Below, in pieces: positions 11,701 to 20,333 of a DNA stretch of 64,000 bases (position 1 is its first letter; every line of letters begins with the position of its first letter). The DNA comes from Blattamonas nauphoetae. Taxonomy: Eukaryota > Preaxostyla > Oxymonadida. Below the pieces are notes generated by a model. It was not told the origin of the DNA and did no database searches. It saw only the letters and a program-made list of their open reading frames with translations. The DNA lies in NCBI GenBank assembly GCA_033064195.1, contig JARBJD010000048.1:186001-250000 (forward strand). Direction: 5' to 3'. The translations under genes were made by a program, and so were the position numbers.

Positions 11701-13095
11701 CCCACTCACACCACAATCCCCCAATTCATCCCATCCGAGAAGGGCGGCATCACTCGACCCTCTGTGATCGAGGACGAAGAGAAGACCAGACACAGCCTGT
11801 TCATTCCTTCTCTGCTCGGCCGTGTTGTTGATTATTCGTCGCCGCTTGTGGAATATCGAAGCAATATGAACCGATTTCTGGAAAATCCACGCTTCTTCTG
11901 CGATCCCGTCCTCACTCTGAAATCAGACACAACTGGATTCAAACTCCAACATCCAATGAAAGCTGCTCTCCCCGAAGCGTTGTTTGAGAAGATTGAGCAG
12001 ATCCAAAATCGGGAGCATCCGAGCACTTCCACAACAACTCTCTCAACATTCCCAGCACCACCTGAGAACACGGAAGCGGGAGACAAGGCGGTTCCGATTC
12101 CAGATGGACAGATGACCATATCGCAACAGAATCAGACTCGTCAGTTCGTTTCAGATGGACGAGGACAAGAAATGACGAAGGAGAGAAACGATCGGATCAC
12201 AGTCCAATTTTCCAACCAGGCATCGCCTCACCAACCGACCCAAATCATTCTTTCCAGCCAAACCACACAACAGACACGCCAATCCCCAGCACAACCAACA
12301 CAATTGACACTTTCGAACAAAACCATCCCAGACAGACCGACATCGACTGGAAACATGGGAAGACAGCATCATGCGGGAGACGCGTCTGGGTTCATCCCGT
12401 CCCCATCCCAATCCCCCTCACTCCACTTCAACCGACAATTTGTTGCAGACTCTCTTTATTCAGCTCAGCCTCCTCTCCCACAATCTCTGGTCACTCCGAA
12501 AACAACGTTCGCTGACGGCCAACCCTTCCACGACCCGCCAGGCCTGATCACATCTCCAATCCCAACCACCTCTTTCGAGACATCCCCTCACTACTCCTTC
12601 CATCCACAGCATCAGGACAGTGATTATCTTCCCCATCGTCGCGGACAGCAGCGTGTGGGAAATGACGACATTCGACTTCTTCAGAACGTGCTTCAGTCGT
12701 CGGAACAAGCTGTGGGGGGACAGGGAGGAATGGAAGGGCAGGATGGTGGAAATGAGAAGGGAGGATATGGGTCTCGACAGGACGTGCACATGAATCACCA
12801 GCAGCCACTCCTCTCCACTCCACCTGCCACTCACCCAAAAGTGCTCGGCACACAGCAACCTCCCACTTACATCCAAGCTCAGAATGACGACGCGTCGTTC
12901 ATGTCGGATCCGTCGTTTTCAGCATTACAAGATCAGCCCAGAAACGAGCTTCGGATGGGTGGGGAGGGGAGAAGAATGATGGGGAGAGGTCGATCAAAGG
13001 GCCCATATGGACAGCAGGGTTCGCAACAAGGCCAATCGAACTTCCAATATTCGAGCAAACCACACCGTCCGAATAGAAAGAATGAGTACCATTGA
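8773..13095 (+). CDS. TRF4: TRF4/PAPD5-type non-canonical poly(A) polymerase with large insert
   Basis: An intronless CDS of 1,440 codons; the first in-frame ATG is at 8773. A nucleotidyltransferase core starts near residue 350 with VYGSFSSYTSLPQSDVDLTL: the GS motif and two metal-binding Asp. The third acidic position is HCDLGYGT near 678, followed by NTDFLRCLLIIYPEA and the PAP-associated element KGGLGGYALSLLVVSHL near 725-745, then GRYLKIPEL. Between the Asp pair and the third Asp lies an insert of roughly 290 residues carrying CRICYSPIFAETCRC (CxxC-x8-CxC), a possible zinc site. Residues from about 890 on are a charged helix then a Gln/Pro/Ser-rich tail. Known TRF4 proteins oligoadenylate nuclear RNAs for the exosome; that this one does so is inference. 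Confidence 0.9.
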   Translation: MTLQPTRSDENMNHDENVRQTQTTFVSQNPPPPKLILDKSALVPTQTKPTTTSSTFSNSTRVKSFVPQMNHQIKPPPPSIPPTFEPHADKQFHAHSGTVSPSTVIVDKQFTPHKIRTLPPEIEMKIASIPTPDLKRTKDRTFSTSDFFPYTIQSPLSNLFLINSKFFPHFIRAREKFEVPYPKSSDQDDMELVHLESQMVRVPWLKTLNGLYDYIDPYFKPKIRPETDLWKPMSSSVGWMMTDEEITYRKYVYNSLLKQRKALPIKDESRRLPPPDELLQRIPQHFEYNEQHMLRLKEIASQHTERIQLLSTEIRNYGHFMSLTVAEYLARFNLIERLLESVNFLDPSLLLYVYGSFSSYTSLPQSDVDLTLITLDQYKYIRRVQRAIRSLFEIWYGTPPDSTDKARQGGYLSSSVEYQTSDPIRKLIQGITLMENKTARICRICYSPIFAETCRCNPKVAIAIEMAAQGPNGAWMEERNEKKEPRFCSDSGEINMKELLSIQLAPSLQHLLDFSAPLLPPRRVLQYPLTMIKPTIADFIAVKNRSKQIRKYSEKFTYYTRDEKDEQIAQREARDRYMRSLAEYEQKMKENPDPSKPIPPPEQRRANRIQRSYIPSPSFVSELRTRQFDLPPIPHIPDTDFLDRFAQHLEKFNIVSKPELIKTARIPIIKITDKVTGVHCDLGYGTMTGIINTDFLRCLLIIYPEATDLIMILKAFLAKHNLNEPYKGGLGGYALSLLVVSHLQQYSRNFGANYKETPSGQLLLHFFVLYGEMDELPAPPNDEEKFSCEKFGISVRGHGRYLKIPELREQKPELFPLHTNLPIFIEDPLNPSNNTSRSCFNYSLVRDHFRDAYRQLMLPLPPPITPHCFQTTRRHVAESFPAEIRKYTQASMKRREEERRKKEEIEKQKAEQKRREMEEEKKEERNEGNTNDPDIPVSVTPTNAHDPSNPDTPMKPNAVSPTLSLQSELGGDGISIPTHTTIPQFIPSEKGGITRPSVIEDEEKTRHSLFIPSLLGRVVDYSSPLVEYRSNMNRFLENPRFFCDPVLTLKSDTTGFKLQHPMKAALPEALFEKIEQIQNREHPSTSTTTLSTFPAPPENTEAGDKAVPIPDGQMTISQQNQTRQFVSDGRGQEMTKERNDRITVQFSNQASPHQPTQIILSSQTTQQTRQSPAQPTQLTLSNKTIPDRPTSTGNMGRQHHAGDASGFIPSPSQSPSLHFNRQFVADSLYSAQPPLPQSLVTPKTTFADGQPFHDPPGLITSPIPTTSFETSPHYSFHPQHQDSDYLPHRRGQQRVGNDDIRLLQNVLQSSEQAVGGQGGMEGQDGGNEKGGYGSRQDVHMNHQQPLLSTPPATHPKVLGTQQPPTYIQAQNDDASFMSDPSFSALQDQPRNELRMGGEGRRMMGRGRSKGPYGQQGSQQGQSNFQYSSKPHRPNRKNEYH

Positions 13096-13226
13096 CACGA
13101 ATGGGTAGCAGTCTTCATTTCGTTCACTTCCTCTTCATTGTCTCTGTTTTGGAATCTCAAAGATAAACAATATTTCATCGTGAAATGAACGGTGGTGGAG
13201 CATGAAAACACGTGGAATTGCACAGT

Positions 13227-13541
13227 TTAATGGACTCTCGTGTTCCATCCGCTGGGGGCGGCGACTGTTCCTGCAATTGGTGTTTTGTTGCCCATTTCAA
13301 TCGGATTCATTGCGTGAGTGGTTTTGGATGCTTCACATTCACACGCTGGCTTTCCGCAACTGCACTGTCCTTCGGGAGTCTTTGGTTCTCGCATGGAAGG
13401 GACTGGGTGTTGTTTGTGTGCGTTTTCTTGCGGGCAATGTGTTGTCTGTGCACATTCACATTCCTCCTTTGAACGTCCGCATGTGCATTGATGTGAATCG
13501 ACTTGTGTTTTGTGAGAGGTTGAATGTTTGGATGAGTTCAT
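13227..13541 (-). CDS. small Cys-rich protein with two metallothionein-like clusters
   Basis: ATG at 13541 gives a 104-residue polar protein starting MNSSKHSTSHKTQVDSHQ. It has two similar Cys clusters, CTCGRSKEECEC and CSCGKPACEC, each followed closely by TTH, plus one isolated Cys (HCPQ). CxCG...CxC clusters are typical of metal-thiolate proteins such as metallothioneins, so Zn/Cu/Cd binding is a reasonable inference; no family is assigned. The tail is free of Cys. An in-frame extension upstream of the ATG lacks a better start. Confidence 0.55.
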   Translation of the reverse strand: MNSSKHSTSHKTQVDSHQCTCGRSKEECECAQTTHCPQENAHKQHPVPSMREPKTPEGQCSCGKPACECEASKTTHAMNPIEMGNKTPIAGTVAAPSGWNTRVH

Positions 13542-13764
13542 GATTCTGAAATGAAAATGAAAGCATAAGAGTGGAACACACATGTATGAGAAGATTAGAT
13601 GAGCGGGAGTCTTTGCAGGAGTGTGACATGGTCAAGAAAGTTTTGAGTTGGTTTGATCAGAACACGATGACTATCGATGATTCGATAATCAAACACAATC
13701 GCACTCCGAATACGCCCTTTCTCATAAATGATATTTCTGACTTTTCCCAAGAAAATTCATCGAC

Positions 13765-14559
13765 ATGATTCCATTTACAGTCCCAACTCTTTCGATCATG
13801 CTCATCCTCCTTCTCTTCTTTACAGCTGTTTCGTCCCAACTGTCTTGTTTTCAATGTTCTCCTCCATCACTTCGATGCTATTATCCACTCTGTTGTCCAG
13901 AATTACCATGTGCTGAAGAGAACCCAGAAGAAGACGAAGAGGATGAAGGAGAATGTCTTTTCTTCAATTTCTCCCCAGACTCGATCTTCTCGCAATCTAT
14001 CAACCCATCGTTCTCAAAATTGCCTTCGGGATTCGGATCTGACTCTTCGTTTCCCGCATTTGACATGTCTAACTTCAATATCCAAGACCCATTCTCCAGT
14101 TTTGATTTTGGAAAAATCAATCCATATGCGCAGCATGTCAAACCATCTCCGGCACCATACCCCCAAGAAGAAGACTCCCCACCACAAATTATTGCTGTCA
14201 AACGCTCCAAAGATCCTGTGTCTTATTCGAACCGAGATGAACAGAAAACACACCATGTCGAAGGAAAACAGCCACGAGTCAACAGTGATGATCCCCCAAT
14301 GAAAACATCAACACAGGTTCTCAACGAATTAAAGAAGAAACGAGCTCAGGTCTGAGATCCCATTTTCCTCATCTTCCAGACGCCAGCAGGTTACGACTGG
14401 TCTGTCCCAGATTATGCATACACTGGCCCACCGTATGTCTTTACTGTGTTTATTATTGTTAGTCCTCGGTGCAATGCACAACGCGGAGGGATGCAATTGA
14501 AACGGCCGCATAATCCTCCAAAAGAGAGGGAAACGTATCGGAAATTGTGGGAGAGGTAA
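13765..14559 (+). CDS. secreted Cys-rich hypothetical protein, three exons
   Basis: ATG at 13765 begins a clear signal peptide (PTLSIMLILLLFFTAVSS) followed by a short Cys-rich head (CFQCSPPSLRCYYPLCCPEL) and an acidic run. The rest is Phe/Ser/Pro-rich and then charged. Two 30-nt introns (14350-14379 and 14433-14462) join exons of 585, 53 and 97 nt in frame, ending ETYRKLWER. Total is about 244 residues. Secreted or vesicular location is inferred from the leader. The family is not recognised. Confidence 0.75.
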
Positions 14560-14816
14560 CATCGAATATGATTGAAAGAATAATAGGGACAACTTGGAGT
14601 TTGGCTGGATCTATCTTGATTGCTCTTTTTTTGAATCACGACATGATTATTCCTTCTTTGCAGCGTCCTTCTCTCGTGAAAGTGACCACTACCCTGAATT
14701 TAAGCAAAAACAAGTTCAGCAACTGGGATTCAGATGAGTTTAGCGAGCTTATGATAAAGATGATTCTGGATGTGATCATCTTGTTGTGGTGCTTCTGGTT
14801 CACCCTGCAGGATTGT

Positions 14817-16930
14817 CTATTGGTCAATTGCAACGGGTATCGATCCACCAACCATGGCTGGTTCTTTCAGCACTTCTGTTGACTCTAATCGAACCGCTTG
14901 ACCCTGTTTGTAGAAGTGAATAGCGAAGCGGAAGGGGACAGGAAGGTTTGTGAAGAAGACTGGTTGTGTTTGTCCGTTCTGAGAGAGTTTGAGAGTCCTC
15001 TTCCCTTCTCTTCCGTCTGCCTCGAGCACAATTTTCTGTCCTGCTGCTCCTGTCAGGCACGCCGATTTAGTGTTGATTTCTTTGCCATTCTGATGTGTCG
15101 CAATTCGGTTCGGGGCAACATCCCATCCTGCTCCTCCCTTCAAATTAAAGAAATAGGTAGTCTGAGCTTGTTGAGTGAGTCTAGTTGGGACTACTCCGAG
15201 CACAAAGGTGAACCCTGGGATGGGTGAACTGATGATTGTGAGCGAGAGGTGAGCGACAACTGTTCCGAATTCAAATGAGAGGAAGCAGCCGTGAACATCC
15301 GATTTCGATGTGAAGACATTCCCCGAGACTGAATAAGATGAACTGTTTGGATATTCGATGGCTGCGGCTCCAATTTTGGAGAGTCGTCTCCGTTCGGCTT
15401 CTTCCTCCTCTTCTCTCTTCCTTTCCTCCTCTCTCTTCTTCTCTTCCTCTCTCTGTCGTGTCCGTTTAGCTTCTTCTTCTTCTTCTTCCTTCTGTTTCTT
15501 CCTCCAAAGCTCAATGAGTTGTCTGTTCGTCTCTTGTTCTGCCCTCACTTCATTCATCCTTTTTTCGAAATCCTTCCTTCGCTGTTCCTCCCTCTCCTCC
15601 ATCTCTTTCATCTCTCTCTCCACCTCCTTCCTTCTCCTCTCTTCCTGCTCATTCCTCTCTCTCTCTACCCTTCGTCGTTCTTCCTCCATCTCCTCTCTCA
15701 CTCCCCCAATGTCAATCCCAATCACTTTCTCTCGTTTCGTCACATTCATCACAATCACTTTCGGGAAATGCCGAATCAGCATCCCTCCAATCTCCTTCTC
15801 CATCTCTCTCGTCGTGTCTGTCCCTTCCTTCCCTCCTCTCTCTCTGATCATCCCACACAGCTCACACAGTGTCTCCTGAATCAAGTCCAGAGCTGCCTTG
15901 CACCGTGAAATGATTGAAAATCGACTTTCTTCTTCTTTCTTCACTTTTCTGCTCGTCGTCTCCTTTTCCATCTGGACTGCTTGTTGTTTGTTCACAAACG
16001 AGACCAATCCAGTGCAGAGTGAGTCAAGCACTTTGAGTCGTTCCACTCCGCTTGCTGTCTCGTTCACACCTTCCTTGCATTGCCTGCAGATTGCTTCAAC
16101 TGTTCCCGAATTGAGCACGCCTTCCACGTCTTGTGAGGAGAGCGACAGACGACAGAGGGTTCTGAGAAGAAAGATTGTGGAAAATGGGGAAGGGAAGGAA
16201 GGAGGAGAGAGAGACGAACCCAATTGTGCGTGTGGAGGCGAGTGAAATTTGGCCTGTCGTTTTCTGGGTGTTGAGGAGGATTAAATGAAAATGAAAGGAA
16301 GGAGGTGAGAGAGGAAGACAAACTGTGCTGAGGCCAACAAGAGAGGGAAGAAGAGAACTCACATGTCCGCGAGATGGAAGATCTGTCCCACACACAATCA
16401 GAGATACAACACTCGACAACACCACCTGAGGATGAGAAAAAAGAGAGAAAATGAGGTCCAAAACAGCATACAAAAAGATGCTCCGAACATGAGCTCGTTA
16501 AAGTCTCACAAAACCTCTCCAACAGCCCTGAAGACACAGCAGTTCCAGATGCATTGGCAATGTCACCAGAATCTAATATATTGGGGTAAAATAAAACACA
16601 TATATGGGAAAGAGAGAGAAACGAGAAGATATTGCTGAATGGACAGAGAGGGCGATCTTGACTTTCGTTGTGTCATCCGCCTCGTCGAATTGTCGAATGC
16701 AATCCCGAAAAAATGATGTCTTTCCAAAGAAATGGACCGATTATGTTGAATTCAGGAATGAAGACGATGGTTAAGGCATGGGAAATCGGTGTGAGAGAGA
16801 TGAACGTTGGAGGGAGAAAATGATAGAAGAAGGTGATCATGAAAGAAAAGAAGGAGCAAACAAGATCGGTGCCAACAGAAGGGGAGATTCTATTGTCGAA
16901 TATTTGACCAAGAGATTGTTGAGGTAACAT
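14817..16930 (-). CDS. ARM-like / coiled-coil / C-terminal beta-domain protein
   Basis: Multi-exon gene ending at 14817. Exons, in order: QFDEADDTTKVKIALSVHS and GLLERFCETLTSSCSEHL (about 16719-16495), VVLSSVVSLIVCGTDLPSRG, a short KTTGQISLASTRTIG exon, then a long last exon. The N-terminal half is helical and ARM-like, about 115 residues form a Glu/Arg-rich coiled coil, and the last 180 residues are a beta-rich domain ending FRFAIHFYKQGQAVRLES. The closing pattern resembles a SPRY-like tail I associate with oxymonad and trichomonad gene families (recalled, not searched). Introns are 40-60 nt. The first exon is uncertain; a candidate ATG lies at 16930. Function unknown, perhaps a signalling scaffold. 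Confidence 0.72.
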
Positions 16931-17100
16931 TTTTCAAAAGTATGGGTGATCCTTCACACGATGCCTAATCAATGAAGCCGTACATCTCTGTTCAAACCCC
17001 TCACATCAACTCTTGAATGATGTTATTTTGTCGAATGTTGCTTAAAGGACGAGCGCGATGAAATGGGGAGGAATTGAAGAAGGCTGTAAGAAAACTCCAT

Positions 17101-18137
17101 CTACTCAAATTTTTTAAAGAATTCATGAGCAACCTCATTCACATCCTCAATTGTCGCTCTCTCGTCAGGATCCTGATGAAGATGACCGAGAAGAGAAGAC
17201 AGCAGACCTTACGTAACATCCACATAATCAAATTCTTCCACTCGTCACTCACTGGAGCTGTGATTTCTGGGACATCACCATACTTGATAGCTTTGTTGAG
17301 GTCGTCTTCACTAGTCTGTGGGAAAGGATATTGCTGTTCTGTAAGCAAGTAGAGAGTAACTCCCAATGACCACACATCACATCGAATATCGTATCTAGCA
17401 AGAAAGAAAACTATAAGACAGAGAATAATACGATTTTCCCATTACAATTTCCGGCGCTTTGAACCGTCTAGAGAGAGAGAAGTGAATAGTGAATCTGAGT
17501 TGAGGAGAACAGCATACGGTGTGCCACGTCCAATGTATGTTGGATCCAACGTACTCGTTTTTTGGCTGGAGAGTCCCATGTCGCCTAAAGTGTTGAGGTG
17601 AAGCTCGACACAAACCTAATTTGAGTTTATCGTCATTCCCAATGAAGATATTTTCCGGTTTGATGTCTTTGTGAATGATTCTTTTTTGCTTCAAGACAAC
17701 CAAAGAATCACTCAATTCGCAGGCAAAGTCCCAGAGAGTCTGAAAAGATCTTTTGAGAGAGAAAGAACAGACTTTCTCTGGAAAACTAGTCTGATTCTGA
17801 ATCATTTCTTCTAAGAGCTTTTCGAGGGTTCCATTTTCACAGAGCTCCATCACAAGGTAGTAATGGTTCCCGAGCTCGAAGCATTCATAGAAATGGACAC
17901 ATCCGTCAAAACCGTCAGGGTTGGTCTCTGACTTTTGGAAAGTCACCATGTTTTGGATTTCTTTGACGACTTGATCATAATTATCTTGCTCACGAGGAAT
18001 TCGCTTCAGTGCGAACAGTTTGTCATCTTTTTTGGCTTTGAAGACGATACCAAAACTGCCACATCCGATTTGTTCAATGATTGTATCTATTCAGATGTGA
18101 TGATGAAGAGAGAAATACAGTCTTTAATTGTTGACAT
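17101..18137 (-). CDS. NEK-like protein kinase
   Basis: ATG at 18137 (MSTIKD) splices through a 32-nt intron to TIIEQIGCGSFGIVFKAKK, the glycine loop, followed by the ATP-binding Lys (LFALKRIPRE). The catalytic loop reads IIHKDIKPENIF (HKD instead of HRD, catalytic Asp kept) and the metal-binding motif is GDMGLS instead of DFG. The APE motif (FKAPEIVMGK) and the F-helix (CDVWSLGVTLYLLTEQQYPF) are intact, and the frame closes at 17101. At least six short introns (about 30-60 nt) are needed. Hinge and lobe order fit the NEK/CAMK-like group; NEK is my best guess. Probably active, because the key Lys and both Asp are present. Confidence 0.87.
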
Positions 18138-18510
18138 CGATGATTCAGATCAAACCGCAACAAAAGTGTGACATGGAAAAGTTCAAAACCAAGCACTTCA
18201 ATTTATGATAATCTGACAACAACAAACGACCAGACTGTTAATGGAATCACAATTTTGGTCCTTCTCGCTTCCTCATTCTTGTTCTTTTGTTGTTGGTTGT
18301 TTCTGTTGATCGGCCCTCTTTTCCATGGTGGATCGAGGTCTCCCTGTAAAGGTGAAATATATTGAAATTGGAAAGGGATAGGTAGCATCGTCAAGTTTCT
18401 GTCCATCACAAATGATCATTATACGGAAAAAAGTGTCGCATCGTCCCATTCAGAAAAGCAGGGCTTACAGATTGTCACAGACGGAGAATAAACAAAAGAA
18501 ACAAGTAAGG

Positions 18511-20184
18511 TTAGTCGCTTAGAAAGTCCAGCAAATTGACAAGGATTGGATGTTGGGTTCTCTGACTCCGTTGCTCGTAGCTTCTCCGCGTGTCTGACTT
18601 GGCTTCCTCCAGCTGCCCAGCAAGTTGATTCACTTTCTGTCGGAGCTCGTTGGTCTCTCTCTGACTTCTTGCTAATTGTGTGCTGAGTTCAGTGTTCTTC
18701 TCCCTTTGGATGCCTAGAGCTCGCTGTGTGTCGTTGAGCGTGCGCTCTGTTTCGGTGTGTTGATCACGATGTGTCATCAGCTGTTTCCGGCTCTGTGAGA
18801 GTTCTTTCTCAAGTTTTTCTATTTTCGCGTCGTTCATTCGGCCTTGTTCCATCAGCATTGCGATTGTGTCTTTGCTTGCGTCTTCCTTCGTCGAGCGTTC
18901 TTGTCGGAGTTGGTCGTGAAGTTTTGAGTTCTGGCTTTCAAGAACAGCAATCTTCTCGTCTTGTTTGGCGATAGTGACGTCGTTGATCTTGCACTGTTCC
19001 ATCAGCATCTTCACTTCCTCAAGATGAGAATCATTTGCTTCGGTAGATTTCTGGCTTAGCTCCCGTTTCAATCGAGTGACCTCCTTCTTCAGGGAGGATA
19101 TTTCCTTTTCTCGGGTTTGGAGTTTGCTCTGCAATTGTGCGTTCTCCTTGACGAGATGATGGCCCATCGACGAGCTCAAACCAAGCAAGCAAGTCAATCG
19201 TCCCGAATCAGCAAGGTCCTTCGCGCTAATCCGCTGTGATGGATCCTGCAAGGATGATTGAGGAAGAAAAAGAAACGCGATCGAGAAGGAGTCCAAGGAG
19301 TGTGGATTGGTCAGCTGAGAGGTCTGTTGTGGCTACCTTCAAATTCAACGATAAAATGTTGTCTCTGATGCGGTGCATTTCGTTCCCGTTGATCCAAACA
19401 GTGTTGGTGAGAAGTTCAAGGAGAATGATGCCAAACGCCCACATGTCCGACTTGAACGATGGGACAGCGTTTGTTTCAAACATTTCAGGTGACCAATACT
19501 TTATTGTTCCCATTTCTGCTGGGACGAATGTTTTGGTTCCGGACATTTCACGAACGCCACCAAAGTCGCCTTAAAGATGACAGAAGACGAATTTGAGTGA
19601 AAAATGGGGAAAACCGAGCTTGGCTATCCCGGACTCGCTTAAAAGAATGTTTGCAGGCTTCAGATCCCCATAAACGAGCCGTTTGTCGTGAAGATGGACG
19701 ATCGCCTGAAGGATGCCGTTCATCATCTTGTAAACATCCTGAAGGATATGAATAGAATGTCGATAAATGTGACAGACATCCAATGATAGACATCCGCCTG
19801 ATTTGCGTGCTTCATCGATTTTTTCCTGAAGCGACATGGGACAGTATTCCATGATAAGGAGCGTCGAGGTATTATCGTCAAAGGAATTCACAAATTTGAC
19901 GATGTGTTGGTGTTGATTAGTCTTTAATTTATTGATTTCTTCATCGTTCTTTGCATCCAGGCGCGATGAGCGTTGTAAAACCTTGATTGCGACTTTTTCT
20001 TTAGAGCTTCCAGTGGATTTTGCGAGATATACAGTCCCAGAGTTTCCTTCTCCCAGTTCTTTGAGGCATTCATCTAGATTAATCAAAGAATCGAAATGAA
20101 GAGATGTAAACATGAATGAGAAATGATACATCCTTCAAACGTGGGGAGACGTTTAACTCGTGCCTTTGGTCGAGGCTGACTCAT
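18511..20184 (-). CDS. protein kinase with C-terminal coiled coil
   Basis: ATG at 20184 (MSQPRPKARVKRLPTFEG) splices via a 56-nt intron into YECLKELGEGNSGTVYLAK. The ATP Lys is in VAIKVLQRSS. The catalytic loop is LVYGDLKPANILL (HRD replaced by YGD, Asp kept), then GDFGGVREM and IKYWSPEMFETNAV. About 250 residues after the catalytic domain are continuous heptad-type coiled coil (QLQSKLQTREKEISSLKKEV and onward) to the stop at 18511. There are at least four short introns. The coiled coil suggests dimerisation or cytoskeletal anchoring, as in NEK or Ste20-like kinases; that is inference. Confidence 0.85.
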
Positions 20185-20333
20185 AATGACGTGAAAAAAA
20201 CAAGAAACACAGGAGTGCGAAGTGAGTACCCATAATTCCAATTTGTTGACGTTCTCACAAAAGATGGAAAGAAATCAAGCATAAATTCAAAACATGAAAA
20301 CAACAGCGAATAAAAACCACAAATAAGATGAAA

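Noticed and set aside
15358-15908. Ser/Phe/Leu-rich plus-strand frames opposite the coiled coil
   Set aside because: They are antisense of a Glu/Arg-rich coiled coil, which always yields Ser/Leu-rich shadow frames.
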